From: CAZHYV01 sp964537055 | GTDB taxonomy: Bacteria; Myxococcota_A; Polyangia; Palsa-1104; JAEUJZ01 | Assembly: GCA_964537055.1 (NCBI GenBank) | Contig: CAZHYV010000005.1 | Coordinates: 62,001-126,000, forward strand | Direction: 5' to 3' | DNA length: 64,000 nt | Part shown: positions 7,886 through 18,400 of the stretch, one piece after another | Layout: every line of letters begins with the position of its first letter | Numbering within the stretch: the stretch's first letter is position 1 | Notes under the pieces: model-generated | What the model saw: only the letters and a program-made list of their open reading frames with translations | What the model was told of the DNA's origin: nothing | Database searches by the model: none | Made by a program: the position numbers and the translations under genes

Positions 7886-8527
7886 CTACGAAGAGAGCCC
7901 TCGGGCCTCAGCTAAACGACGCTCAATCGTCTTAATGATCTCTGGAGTTAGCAGAATTGCCTCGCGAGCCACAAGGTCGTATACGTTGATTCCTTCGAGA
8001 GGAAGAAAAGTAACTTGCTTCAAATTTCTTACCGACAAAGATAAGTTCGTATTATCGTTATGGCTTAAGATAGCGACTGATGAAAGACCCAGGTTTGCAA
8101 GCATATTGGTTGCTTCTTTGGTCTTTGCTTTCTCAAAAGCTAGATTATCTACCACAATCAACTTCTTTTCTCGAAGCCGAGCACTTAACACCCCACACAG
8201 GGCTAAGGCTCGTACTTTTTTAGGAACGTTGTAAGAATAATCTCTTGGTTTTGGGCCAAAGACACTTCCACCACCTACAAACTGTGGAGATCTAGTAGAA
8301 CCTTGTCTTGCTCTACCTGTGCCCTTTTGCTTGTAGGGTTTTTTTCCGCCTCCTCGAACTTCAGATCTTCTGAGTGTAGAATGCGTACCTGCTCGTTTAC
8401 TAGCCAATTGACTTTTGATCACTTCCCAAAATACATGATCTTTAACATCTACATCAAAGATCCGTGGATCGAGCTCAAGATCTCCCGTCTTTTGACCTTC
8501 CAGATTTATGACATCTAACCTAGCCAT
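7886..8527 (-). CDS. rplD: 50S ribosomal protein L4
   Basis: L4 is an early assembly protein whose extended loop reaches the exit tunnel; in E. coli it also represses the S10 operon. The 213-residue protein shows the conserved loop KPYKQKGTGRARQGSTRSPQ (residues about 62-81) followed by GGGSVFGPKPRDYSY. Its usual upstream partner rplC is missing: only 27 bases separate rplD from rpsJ. Confidence 0.97.
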   Translation of the reverse strand: MARLDVINLEGQKTGDLELDPRIFDVDVKDHVFWEVIKSQLASKRAGTHSTLRRSEVRGGGKKPYKQKGTGRARQGSTRSPQFVGGGSVFGPKPRDYSYNVPKKVRALALCGVLSARLREKKLIVVDNLAFEKAKTKEATNMLANLGLSSVAILSHNDNTNLSLSVRNLKQVTFLPLEGINVYDLVAREAILLTPEIIKTIERRLAEARGLSS

Positions 8528-8554
8528 ATACTCTACTTTCCTTTTTATCCAAGA

Positions 8555-8866
8555 TTAGGTCTTGATCTCTACATCTACTCCAGCCGATAAATCGAGTCTC
8601 ATCAGTGCATCCAACGTTTGCTGAGTGGGCTCTAAAATATCAAGGAGGCGTTTATGTGTACGGATCTCAAATTGTTCTCGGGACTTCTTGTCCACGTGAG
8701 GAGATCGAAGCACACAGTACTTGTTAATCTTGGTCGGCAACGGAACGGGACCAACAATGGTTGCTCCCGTTTTCTTTGCGGCGTTCACAATCTCTTTGAC
8801 CGACTGATCAAGGAGAGCATGTTCATACGCTTTCAACCGAATACGAATTCTTGCTGCTGCGGTCAT
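8555..8866 (-). CDS. rpsJ: 30S ribosomal protein S10
   Basis: S10 is a 30S head protein that, as NusE, also joins the transcription antitermination complex with NusB. The 103-residue product has canonical length and motifs: IRIRLKAYEHALLDQS near the start and PLPTKINKYCVLRSPHVDKKSREQFE, here residues 41-66. It lies 16 bases downstream of tuf, the usual order tuf-rpsJ. Confidence 0.98.
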   Translation of the reverse strand: MTAAARIRIRLKAYEHALLDQSVKEIVNAAKKTGATIVGPVPLPTKINKYCVLRSPHVDKKSREQFEIRTHKRLLDILEPTQQTLDALMRLDLSAGVDVEIKT

Positions 8867-8882
8867 GTTATCCCGTTACCTT

Positions 8883-10088
8883 TTATTCTAGAATTTCTGT
8901 AACAACCCCTGCACCTACCGTTCGGCCACCTTCACGGATAGCAAATCTCAGCTGCTTTTCAATAGCAACCGGCGCAATCAGCTCGATTTCCATCTGTACG
9001 TTATCTCCAGGCATTACCATTTCCATGCCTGCAGGAAGCCTGACGGTTCCTGTAACGTCGGTGGTACGGAGGTAAAACTGTGGTCGGTAATTACTGAAGA
9101 ATGGAGTATGACGGCCCCCTTCTTCCTTCTTAAGAACGTACACCTCGGCTTTGAATTTCTTATGAGGAGTAATGGTTCCTGGTCTTACAATAACCTGCCC
9201 ACGTTCAATATCTTCACGTTTAATACCACGAAGGAGAATCCCCGCGTTATCACCAGCCTGTCCTTGCTCAAGTGTCTTCTTGAACATTTCGATCCCAGTA
9301 ACAACTGAATTGCGGCTCTCACCAAAGCCAATGATATCTACTGCATCACCTACCTTAACTACGCCTGATTCAATACGACCGGTAGCGACAGTACCACGTC
9401 CTGAAATGGTCATTGCATCTTCAATGGCCATGAGGAATGGCTTATCAACATCTCTCTTTGGCTCGGGAATAAACTTATCGCAAGCCTCCATGAGTTTGAC
9501 AATTGCCCCATCAGCAATATCACTGTGAACTCCTTGAAGAGCTTGGAGTGCAGACCCTCTAATAATTGGAGCCTCATCTCCAGGAAATTTATACTTATTA
9601 AGAAGCTCACGAATTTCAAGCTCAATAAGATCAAGCAAATCTGGATCGCTGTTTACGTCTACTTTGTTTAAGAATACAACGAGCTGAGGAACGTTAACCT
9701 GACGTGCCAAGAGGACGTGTTCTCTCGTTTGCGGCATAGGTCCATCAACGGCTGAAACCACGAGAATTGCACCATCCATTTGTGCCGCACCCGTGATCAT
9801 GTTCTTTACGTAGTCAGCGTGACCCGGACAGTCAACGTGAGCATAGTGACGGTTTGGCGTTTCATACTCTACGTGCGAAACAGCGATCGTTACAATCTTT
9901 GAAGCATCCCGGCGCCCTTGTGATTCAGAAGCCTTGGCTACCTGGTCATAGCTAATCGCCTTGGCCATGCCTTTGTCAGACATAACTTTGGTGATTGCTG
10001 CTGTCAAAGTTGTTTTCCCATGGTCAACGTGTCCGATGGTTCCAATGTTTACGTGAGGTTTTGTACGAACAAATTTTTCTTTAGCCAT
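8883..10088 (-). CDS. tuf: Elongation factor Tu with an atypical switch I loop
   Basis: EF-Tu delivers aminoacyl-tRNA to the ribosomal A site as a GTPase. All three domains are present in 401 residues. The P-loop GHVDHGKT (19-26), the switch II DCPGHADY with catalytic histidine, the NKVD guanine motif and the C-terminal RFAIREGGRTVGAG block are intact. The anomaly is in switch I: the near-invariant RGITI motif is replaced by KIVTI at residues 64-68, preceded by several extra residues (GRRDAS). Only the magnesium-binding threonine, here Thr67, appears conserved before SHVEY. It is the only tuf in the window, and fusA, normally directly upstream, is absent. It reads as an intact, expressed-looking gene. 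Confidence 0.95.
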   Translation of the reverse strand: MAKEKFVRTKPHVNIGTIGHVDHGKTTLTAAITKVMSDKGMAKAISYDQVAKASESQGRRDASKIVTIAVSHVEYETPNRHYAHVDCPGHADYVKNMITGAAQMDGAILVVSAVDGPMPQTREHVLLARQVNVPQLVVFLNKVDVNSDPDLLDLIELEIRELLNKYKFPGDEAPIIRGSALQALQGVHSDIADGAIVKLMEACDKFIPEPKRDVDKPFLMAIEDAMTISGRGTVATGRIESGVVKVGDAVDIIGFGESRNSVVTGIEMFKKTLEQGQAGDNAGILLRGIKREDIERGQVIVRPGTITPHKKFKAEVYVLKKEEGGRHTPFFSNYRPQFYLRTTDVTGTVRLPAGMEMVMPGDNVQMEIELIAPVAIEKQLRFAIREGGRTVGAGVVTEILE

Positions 10089-10178
10089 AACCAGTGTTCC
10101 CTTTTCAATCTTTTATTTATCAGAAGTCAAACGCTTTGTAGCACGTCTTCGTTACGCGAAGCAACATCTTCTCAACTT

Positions 10179-10667
10179 TTACCACCTAAAGTGAGCAAAT
10201 GCTTTATTTGCTTCAGCCATCCGATGGGTGTCTTCTTTCTTTTTGACTGCCCCACCTCGACCACCCGCAGCATCTACGATTTCACCTGCCAACTTTTCTA
10301 TCATGGTTCTTTCCCCACGGCTGCGGGCTGATTGAACCAGCCACCGCATTCCCAGGGCCTGCGCTCGATCAAATCGCACATCCACCGGCACTTGGTAGGT
10401 AGAACCCCCGACCCGTCTAGATTTCACTTCCAGCCTAGGCCGAACATTTGATAAAGCCTTCTCAAATACTTCAATCGAGTCTTCTTTTGTACGGTCTGCT
10501 GCCTTTGAAAGTGCGCCATACACAATCTTTTCTGCGATCGATTTTTTGCCCTCGCGCATGATTGTGTTGATAAATTTAGCGACACTTTGACGGATCTCAA
10601 GTGAGAAGCTTACATACTTGGGATCCGGAACCACATCTCGTTTAAAGACTCCACCTTTCCGCGGCAT
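10179..10667 (-). CDS. rpsG: 30S ribosomal protein S7
   Basis: S7 nucleates assembly of the 30S head and lies at the E site. The start at 10667 yields 162 residues beginning MPRKGGVFKRDVVPDP; the longer in-frame reading overlaps rpsL and lacks support. The KFINTIMREGKKSIAEKIVY helix region and the beta-hairpin GGSTYQVPVDVR are typical. It follows rpsL by 13 bases. Downstream only 90 bases separate it from tuf, with no room for fusA. Confidence 0.97.
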   Translation of the reverse strand: MPRKGGVFKRDVVPDPKYVSFSLEIRQSVAKFINTIMREGKKSIAEKIVYGALSKAADRTKEDSIEVFEKALSNVRPRLEVKSRRVGGSTYQVPVDVRFDRAQALGMRWLVQSARSRGERTMIEKLAGEIVDAAGGRGGAVKKKEDTHRMAEANKAFAHFRW

Positions 10668-10680
10668 ATTTCCTCCAAAC

Positions 10681-11052
10681 CTACTTCGGACGTCTCGCCC
10701 CGTACTTGGAGCGGCCTTGTCGACGGTTAGTAACTCCAGCGGTATCAAGCGATCCCCGGACGATATGGTAACGTACCCCTGGCAAGTCTTTGACCCTTCC
10801 TCCTCGAATCAAACATACGGAGTGTTCTTGAAGGTTATGACCTTCACCTGGGATATAGCTGATCACTTCAACCCCATTGGTCAACCTAACACGGGCTACT
10901 TTTCTAAGAGCCGAGTTCGGCTTTTTGGGAGTCGTGGTATATACTCTCACGCACACTCCACGCTTCTGAGGAGAGCCCTTGAGTGCAGGCGCAGAAGTTT
11001 TCCGTTTCTGCTTGACTCGTCCTGCTCTTACTAACTGATTAATTGTTGGCAT
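10681..11052 (-). CDS. rpsL: 30S ribosomal protein S12
   Basis: S12 lies at the decoding centre and controls accuracy. The 123-residue protein is canonical: TINQLVRAGR at the start, TTPKKPNSALRK around residue 38-50 and RGGRVKDLPGVRYH around residue 84-97. The lysines at the two classic streptomycin-resistance positions are both present, so the sequence looks streptomycin-sensitive. It is the first gene of the str operon and lies behind a good sigma-70-like promoter at 11107-11134. Confidence 0.98.
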   Translation of the reverse strand: MPTINQLVRAGRVKQKRKTSAPALKGSPQKRGVCVRVYTTTPKKPNSALRKVARVRLTNGVEVISYIPGEGHNLQEHSVCLIRGGRVKDLPGVRYHIVRGSLDTAGVTNRRQGRSKYGARRPK

Positions 11053-11106
11053 TTCTTCTTTTCCCTTGGATTTACGAATAGGTTTTATACTTCAAAGGAG
11101 ATGGGC

Positions 11107-11134
11107 ATTATATAAATTGCCCGCTTCCAGTCAA
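11107..11134 (-). promoter_or_regulatory. Predicted sigma-70-type promoter of the str-S10-spc operon
   Basis: On the minus strand a -35 box TTGACT (11134-11129) and a -10 box TATAAT (11112-11107) are separated by 16 bases. The predicted transcription start lies about 45-50 bases before the rpsL start. It sits in the 132-base gap between rpoC and rpsL and would drive the whole ribosomal-protein cluster to the left end of the window. Confidence 0.75.
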
Positions 11135-11184
11135 GAAAAAGATCTAACTTCCTTCGTAGAAAGATTGGAACCTCTCGAGACTTG

Positions 11185-14100
11185 CTAATCTGTGGGGACT
11201 TGCTCCTCAGGAGTTTTTGTAACCACATTCATCTTTTTATAGGCAGCAATCCCGGTACCGGCAGGAATTAACCGACCCATAATTACGTTTTCTTTGAGAC
11301 CTCGCAAGTAGTCGATCTTTCCGCAGATCGCGGCTTCAGTCAGAACCTTCGTTGTTTCTTGGAATGAAGAGGCTGAAATAAACGATTCCGTAGACAAAGA
11401 AGCCTTTGTGATCCCCAAAAGGAGAGATTCTCCCTTGGCCGGTTCTAAACCTTTTGTGATCGCTCGCTCATTCTCTTCTTCAAAGAGGTGCTTTTCCACC
11501 TGCTCATCGAGGAGGAAGTTGGTTCCTCCTATATCGGTAATTCTTATCCGACGGAGCATCTGACGAACGACAACTTCGATATGCTTATCATTAATCTTGA
11601 CCCCCTGAAGCCGGTATACTTCTTGTACCTCATCGACGAGATATTTGGCCAATGCCTTTTGACCGAGCACACGAAGGATGTCATGAGGATTCGAGCTGCC
11701 ATCCATCAGCGGCTCTCCAGCTTTTACGCGATCGCCTTCTCTTACCGACAGATGCTTGCCTTTAGAGATGAGATATTCTTTGATCTCTCCAATCTCGGGC
11801 GTAATAATGACCTTCCGTTTACCTTTGGTATCCCGCCCAAAGCTCACCGTCCCGTCAATTTCAGAGATAATTGATTGCTCTTTTGGTCGACGTGCTTCAA
11901 AAAGTTCTGCAACCCTTGGAAGCCCCCCCGTAATGTCCTTCGTTTTTACAGTTTCTCTTGGAATACGAGCAATCACATCCCCTGCCTCAACCCATTGTCC
12001 TTCGACTGAATTAATATTGGCACCGATCGGCAAGAAATACCTCGCATCTTGGTTTGTGCCTGGAATTTTCTTTGTTTTTCCATGCTCATCCTTGACGGTG
12101 ATGCGCGGCCTTGTATCTCCACTCTTAGACTCGATGATCACCTTTCTTGAAAGACCCGTATGCTCGTCCAGCTGTTCTTGCATCGTGACCGCATCAATAA
12201 TGTCACCATACTTCACATAACCGCTCACTTCTGTAAGAATGGGGAGCGAGAAGGCATCCCATTCCGACAAAAGCTGCTTAGGCTCGATCCGATCGCCAGG
12301 TCGAACAAAGAGCTTAGCACCATAAATCAGTCCATAACGCTCTCTCTCGCGGCCGATTTCATCTTCGACTACCAATTCTCCGTGACGATTCATAACGACC
12401 AGATATTCAGAGGGCATCCCTTCTACCGCTTGGGCATTCTTTTTCTCCACAGTCTGCACGTTTTCTAATCGGATGGTACCAGCGGCACGAGACTCGAGGC
12501 TGCTGCTTTGAATACGAACCTGACCAACCCCTCCGATATGGAACGTTCTCATGGTGAGCTGCGTTCCTGGTTCACCGATGGACTGAGCTGCAATCACACC
12601 GACGGCTTCACCAATATTAACCATGTACCCACGGGACAGATCACGACCGTAACACTGGACGCAGATACCTCGTCTGGTTTGGCAGGTAAGCACCGAGCGG
12701 ATCTTTACCTTATCAATCCCAGCATTCTCGATCAAAAGCACTCGCTCTTCGGTAATCTCTTGATTGGCTGGAACAAGCGTCTCTCCTGAGTAAGGCTCGA
12801 CGATATCTTCAAGGGCTACACGACCTAAAATACGATCGCCAATCTTTTCGATAATCTCGCCACCCTCTACGAGAGGAGTCATCTCGATCCCCTCCATGGT
12901 TCCGCAATCAAAGTCTGCAATAATTGCATCTTGCGCTACGTCGACAAGACGCCTGGTCAGGTACCCAGAGTTTGCAGTCTTAAGTGCTGTATCCGCAAGA
13001 CCTTTTCGAGCACCATGCGTCGAGATAAAGTACTGAAGCACGGACAATCCTTCACGGAAATTTGTCGTGATCGGAGTCTCGATAATTTCTCCTGAGGGCT
13101 TTGCCATAAGACCACGCATTCCGGCAAGCTGACGGATTTGCTGCTGCGAGCCTCGAGCTCCCGAGTCTGCCATGATAAAGATTGGATTGAATGAAGGATG
13201 CTTAATCTCTTGTCCTTGTTCATTCTTTGAATAAGCAGTCCCGATCTCGCCCATCATCTCACCAGCGACCTGCTCGGCGACCTGGGCCCAAATATCGATA
13301 ACCTTATTATACCTCTCTCCATCGGTAATCAGACCCTCATTGTACTGCTCCTGGATCTCAGTAACCTCTTTATCAGCAAGCTCAAGAAGGGTCTTCTTCT
13401 TGGCAGGTATTTTCATATCATCAATCGAGATAGAAATTCCTGCTTTCGTCGCATGCGTATACCCAGTGGTTCGCAGACGATCGGCCAGAAGAACGGTGTG
13501 TTTTGCTCCTCCAATACGGTAGCACGCATCAATCAGATCGGCTAGTTGCTTTTTCCCCATGACTTTATTGATAAGTGCAAAGGGTAATCCGTCGGGCAGG
13601 ATCTCGTATAACAGGAGTCGTCCGCAGGTCGTCTCGACAATCTGCGGCTTTGACGAGGTATCACCTTTAATTGGGTTCATACGAACCCTTACACGGGCCT
13701 GTAGCGACAGAGCACCATGATCATAGGCCATGCGTACCTCTTCTGGAGAGGCGTAGACCATCTTCACTTGCTCTTCCTGCTCTTTTCGAAGCTCGCCCTT
13801 AGCAAAAGGACGCTCTCGGGTCATATAGTAGAGACCAAGGACGATATCCTGCGAAGGAATAATAATCGGCTTCCCGTTAGCAGGGCTGAGGATGTTATTG
13901 GTCGACATCATCAACACCCGAGCTTCTACCTGCGCCTCGATTGAGAGAGGAACGTGAACGGCCATTTGGTCCCCATCGAAGTCTGCGTTAAAAGCAGCAC
14001 AGACAAGCGGGTGGAGTTGGATCGCCTTTCCTTCGATAAGCACGGGCTCAAAGGCTTGAATACCAAGCCGGTGTAGCGTAGGAGCACGGTTAAGAAGGAT

Positions 14101-15363
14101 CGGATGCTCACGAATGACCTCATCTAGGATATCCCAGACTTCCGGACGCTCTTTATCGACGAGCTTCTTTGCACTCTTGATGGTTGTCGCCAAGCCCCGC
14201 TCTTCAAGTTTGGAAAAAACAAACGGCTTGAAGAGTTCAAGGGCCATCTTCTTAGGCAAACCACATTGATGAAGCCTTAACTCTGGCCCTACGACGATCA
14301 CCGAACGGCCTGAGTAGTCAACCCGTTTCCCAAGCAAGTTCTGACGGAACCGCCCCTGCTTCCCTTTTAGCATGTCGCTCAAAGACTTTAGGGGACGCTT
14401 GTTCGGACCCGTAATCGCTTTTCCGCGACGGCCGTTATCGAAAAGTGCATCTACCGCTTCCTGAAGCATACGTTTTTCGTTCCGAATAATAATATCGGGC
14501 GCATTTAGCTCTTGGAGGCGCTTTAACCGATTGTTTCGGTTAATGACCCTACGGTAAAGATCATTGAGATCCGAAGTTGCAAACCGTCCTCCATCCAAAG
14601 GAACAAGAGGCCTGAGATCGGGTGGAATGACCGGGATTACTTCTAGCATCATCCATTCAGGCTTATTTCCAGACTCACGGAAAGCTTCGGCGACCTTCAG
14701 TCGTTTGGCCAACTTCTTCCTCTTGGCTTCCGAAGTCGCTTCTTTCATCTCAATTTTTAGCTGGTCCGAGAGTTGAACCACATCGATTCGACGAAGAAGC
14801 TCTAGAATGGCGTCGGCACCCATACCCACAGTCACCACTCCGTCACCCAGCTCTTCTAAAATTTTCTGATAACGCTCTTCACTGAGCAATTCTCCAAGCT
14901 GGAGACCACTATCCTTTGAGTCTAAAACAACGTAGGATTCGCAGTAGAGAACTTTCTCTAGATCCTTTAGGCTAATATCTAAAAGATTCCCTACACGGGA
15001 AGGAAGAGATTTTAAAAACCAAATATGGGCCATCGGGGTTGCCAAAGCAATGTGACCCAACCGCTCACGTCGCACCTTCGAGGGAATAACTTCAACCCCG
15101 CATTTTTCACAAACGACCCCACGGTGCTTCATGCGTTTATATTTGCCGCAGTTGCACTCATAATCTTTCACAGGACCAAAAATTTTCGCACAAAACAGCC
15201 CTTCTCTTTCGGGCTTAAAGGTGCGGTAGTTGATGGTTTCTGGTTTCTTTACCTCTCCATGCGACCATGCACGAATTTGCTCGGGCGATGTTAGACTAAT
15301 GCGGATCGCGTTGAAAGAGAGTGGATCTTTTGGTTTTTCGAAGAAGTTTAAGTAATTCTTCAT
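11185..15363 (-). CDS. rpoC: DNA-directed RNA polymerase subunit beta'
   Basis: Beta' forms the catalytic clamp of RNA polymerase together with RpoB. The 1392-residue product has the N-terminal zinc-binding CNCGKYKRMKHRGVVCEKCG region (about residues 70-89) and the active-site motif NADFDGDQMAVH, whose three aspartates bind the catalytic magnesium. A bridge-helix/trigger-loop region (SGARGSQQQIRQLAGMRGL) and a second cysteine cluster (CQTRRGICVQCYG) follow. Length and order are normal for proteobacteria. It lies 83 bases downstream of rpoB. Confidence 0.99.
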   Translation of the reverse strand: MKNYLNFFEKPKDPLSFNAIRISLTSPEQIRAWSHGEVKKPETINYRTFKPEREGLFCAKIFGPVKDYECNCGKYKRMKHRGVVCEKCGVEVIPSKVRRERLGHIALATPMAHIWFLKSLPSRVGNLLDISLKDLEKVLYCESYVVLDSKDSGLQLGELLSEERYQKILEELGDGVVTVGMGADAILELLRRIDVVQLSDQLKIEMKEATSEAKRKKLAKRLKVAEAFRESGNKPEWMMLEVIPVIPPDLRPLVPLDGGRFATSDLNDLYRRVINRNNRLKRLQELNAPDIIIRNEKRMLQEAVDALFDNGRRGKAITGPNKRPLKSLSDMLKGKQGRFRQNLLGKRVDYSGRSVIVVGPELRLHQCGLPKKMALELFKPFVFSKLEERGLATTIKSAKKLVDKERPEVWDILDEVIREHPILLNRAPTLHRLGIQAFEPVLIEGKAIQLHPLVCAAFNADFDGDQMAVHVPLSIEAQVEARVLMMSTNNILSPANGKPIIIPSQDIVLGLYYMTRERPFAKGELRKEQEEQVKMVYASPEEVRMAYDHGALSLQARVRVRMNPIKGDTSSKPQIVETTCGRLLLYEILPDGLPFALINKVMGKKQLADLIDACYRIGGAKHTVLLADRLRTTGYTHATKAGISISIDDMKIPAKKKTLLELADKEVTEIQEQYNEGLITDGERYNKVIDIWAQVAEQVAGEMMGEIGTAYSKNEQGQEIKHPSFNPIFIMADSGARGSQQQIRQLAGMRGLMAKPSGEIIETPITTNFREGLSVLQYFISTHGARKGLADTALKTANSGYLTRRLVDVAQDAIIADFDCGTMEGIEMTPLVEGGEIIEKIGDRILGRVALEDIVEPYSGETLVPANQEITEERVLLIENAGIDKVKIRSVLTCQTRRGICVQCYGRDLSRGYMVNIGEAVGVIAAQSIGEPGTQLTMRTFHIGGVGQVRIQSSSLESRAAGTIRLENVQTVEKKNAQAVEGMPSEYLVVMNRHGELVVEDEIGRERERYGLIYGAKLFVRPGDRIEPKQLLSEWDAFSLPILTEVSGYVKYGDIIDAVTMQEQLDEHTGLSRKVIIESKSGDTRPRITVKDEHGKTKKIPGTNQDARYFLPIGANINSVEGQWVEAGDVIARIPRETVKTKDITGGLPRVAELFEARRPKEQSIISEIDGTVSFGRDTKGKRKVIITPEIGEIKEYLISKGKHLSVREGDRVKAGEPLMDGSSNPHDILRVLGQKALAKYLVDEVQEVYRLQGVKINDKHIEVVVRQMLRRIRITDIGGTNFLLDEQVEKHLFEEENERAITKGLEPAKGESLLLGITKASLSTESFISASSFQETTKVLTEAAICGKIDYLRGLKENVIMGRLIPAGTGIAAYKKMNVVTKTPEEQVPTD

Positions 15364-15446
15364 GGAATCATTCCTCGTTTCACCTTGCGGCGTTGTCAGA
15401 AAACTTTTAGTGTTTCGAAATTATGGTTGGTGCACTTCGGCAGATT

Positions 15447-18400
15447 TTATGAATCTGCCAACGATGGAGCAGCCACCACACGATCATTCTCAATCAATTC
15501 TACGTTCAAGCAGAGCGACTGAAGCTCCTTCAAAAGAACATGGAACGATTCGGGCAATCCTGGCTCAAGCGTATGATCTCCTCGGACAATGGCTTCGTAC
15601 ATCTTCGTACGACCCCCGACGTCGTCTGATTTCACCGTCAAAAATTCTTGAAGCGCATAGGCCGCACCGTAAGCTTCCATGGCCCACACTTCCATCTCTC
15701 CGAGCCTTTGTCCCCCAAATTGTGCTTTTCCACCCAGGGGCTGTTGTGTAACCAAGGAGTATGGACCAATCGAACGGGCATGAATCTTATCGTCAACCAA
15801 GTGGTGAAGCTTCATCATGTACATGATTCCAACGGTGACGTTATGATCGAAGGCATCTCCTGTTTTTCCATCAAACAGCGTTGCCTGTCCATTCTCCGAG
15901 GTTCCCGCCATCCGAAGGGCCTGCTTAATCTCTTCTTCTTTGGCTCCATCAAAGACTGGCGTTGATATATGAACACCACTGGTAAGCTTTTTGGCAAAGA
16001 GCCTGAGATCTTCCGCATCCAGCGCATCTAAAAAGTGGTGCGCCTGCTCGGTGGTATAAATCTTTTTCAAGAAGGTGCGCACTTTTTCTGGTTGATATGC
16101 TTCTTCAATTGATTCTCGAATTCGCTTCCCTAACTCCAAGGAAGCCCTTCCCAAGTGGGTTTCTAGAATCTGACCCACGTTCATTCGAGAAGGAACACCG
16201 AGTGGGTTTAGCACCATGTCTACCGGAGTTCCATCAGAGAGGTAAGGCATATCTTCCTCAGGAAGAACTCGACTGACTACACCTTTATTCCCGTGGCGTC
16301 CTGCCATTTTATCGCCCACAGAGAGCTTCCTCTTAATGGCTACGTAAACCTTAGCAACTTTAATGACCCCTGGGGGAAGCTCGTCACCCTTTGTTAATTT
16401 TGCGATTCGATCCTTGTAGATAGCATCGATCGCTTGAATGTCTTCCTTCAACTTCGTAGCAAGTTGGCGTAGCTTCTCGTTGGTCTTGCCTTCGTCTTTA
16501 GATACTTGAATTTCTGGGTAATACGAACGAGCAATCCTATGGAGCTCCTCATCTTTCAGCGTATGCCCTTTGGGAAGAAGAATCTTTCCTTTTTCATCAA
16601 CCAACTGTGCTGTCGTCATTTTCCCAACGAGGAGTCGTCTCATCTGGGATTCATAGGCTTCTGAAACAATTCGGACCTCATCCCTCTGATCGGCCAATAG
16701 TTTATCTCTCTCCGCATCTTCAAGGGATTGGCTTCTTTCGTCTTTCTCTGTCCCTTTTCGAGCGAATACCTTCGTGTTGATCACAATTCCCTGAATTCCT
16801 GGGGGAACCCGCAACGAGCTATCACGCACGTCGCTTGCTTTCTCACCGAAGATTGCCCGCAACAATTTTTCTTCGGGAGAAAGTTGGGTTTCTCCTTTGG
16901 GAGTGACCTTGCCGACTAAGATGTCCTGCGGTTTTACCTCTGCACCAATACGAACAATCCCGGACTCATCCAGATCCTTGAGGACCTCTTCACCCACATT
17001 AGGGATATCAGCCGTGATTTCTTCTTTACCTAGCTTCGTATCTCGAGCAATACATTCAAACTCTTCGATATGTATCGAGGTAAAGATATCCTCTTTCACC
17101 AACCGCTCTGAGCACAAAATCGAGTCTTCGAAGTTATACCCTCCCCACGGCATAAACGCAACCACTACGTTTTGACCTAAGGCAAGCTCTCCCATTTCGC
17201 AGGCAGGACCGTCAGCAATGACATCGCCCGGCCGAACCCGATCTCCCATTTGTACAATAGGTTTTTGATTAATACACGTACTTTGGTTGCTACGCTGAAA
17301 CTTCACAAGCGAATGGATTGCAGGTTTTGCTGCGATTTGCGAACCCTCATCCCACTCCAGAGGACGAATAACAATTCTTGAAGCATCTACAGACTCAATG
17401 ATGCCTTCTTTCTTTGCCACTAGCGCCGCCCCTGAGTCACGAGCGACAATTCCTTCAATGCCCGTGCCAATCAAAGGAGACTTAGCTCGGATAAGAGGAA
17501 CAGCCTGCCTCTGCATGTTGCTTCCCATCAAAGCACGATTTGCGTCGTCATGCTCAAGGAAGGGAATGAGCGAAGCAGCGACCGACACAAGCTGGTTCGG
17601 AAGCACATCCATGAGGCTAATATCTGATGCCTTGGCCAAAACAACGTCTCGGTTGTGACGGGCCGAAAGCATCGGAGCCACAAAGCGCCCTTCTGCATCC
17701 AATTCTTCATTGGATTGACAAATGAAATGTCCTTCCTCCTGAAGAGCAGAGTAAAATTCAACCTCATCTGTGACTCTCTGGTCAGTGACCTTGCGATAGG
17801 GCGTTTCGATAAAGCCAAACTCATTCACCCGAGCATAGGTCGATAGCGAGGCGATAAGTCCTATGTTTGGACCTTCTGGAGTCTCAATAGGGCAGATCCG
17901 TCCATAGTGAGTTGCATGAACGTCACGCACCTCAAACCCGGCGCGTTCTCTGGTCAAACCTCCGGGACCTAAAGCTGATAGCCTGCGCTTATGGGTTACC
18001 TCCGAAAGGGGGTTCGTTTGATCCATAAACTGGGATAGCTGAGAACCACCAAAGTACTCTTTCACAACGGCTGAAACAGGTTTCGCGTTGACTAGGTCAT
18101 GGGGCATTAACGTCTCAATCTCTTGAGACATACTCATCCTCTCTTTGATAGCCCTTTCCATCCGCACAAGCCCAACACGGTACTGATTTTCCATCAACTC
18201 GCCTACGGCGCGGACTCGGCGGTTGCCCAAATGGTCGATATCATCGACTGTGCCATTTCCATTCTTGAGCTCGATTAAGTATCTCACGGTTTCTAAAATA
18301 TCGCGCTTGGTAAGTACACCGCTATCCAGAGGCTCGTCGATCTGAAACTTATAATTTAGCTTAAGCCGCCCTACCTTGCTTAGATCATACCTTTCTGGGT

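Noticed and set aside
7590..8234. Open 214-codon frame on the plus strand opposite rplW and rplD
   Set aside because: It is antisense to two well-conserved ribosomal genes and shows no protein-like features; it is a shadow frame.
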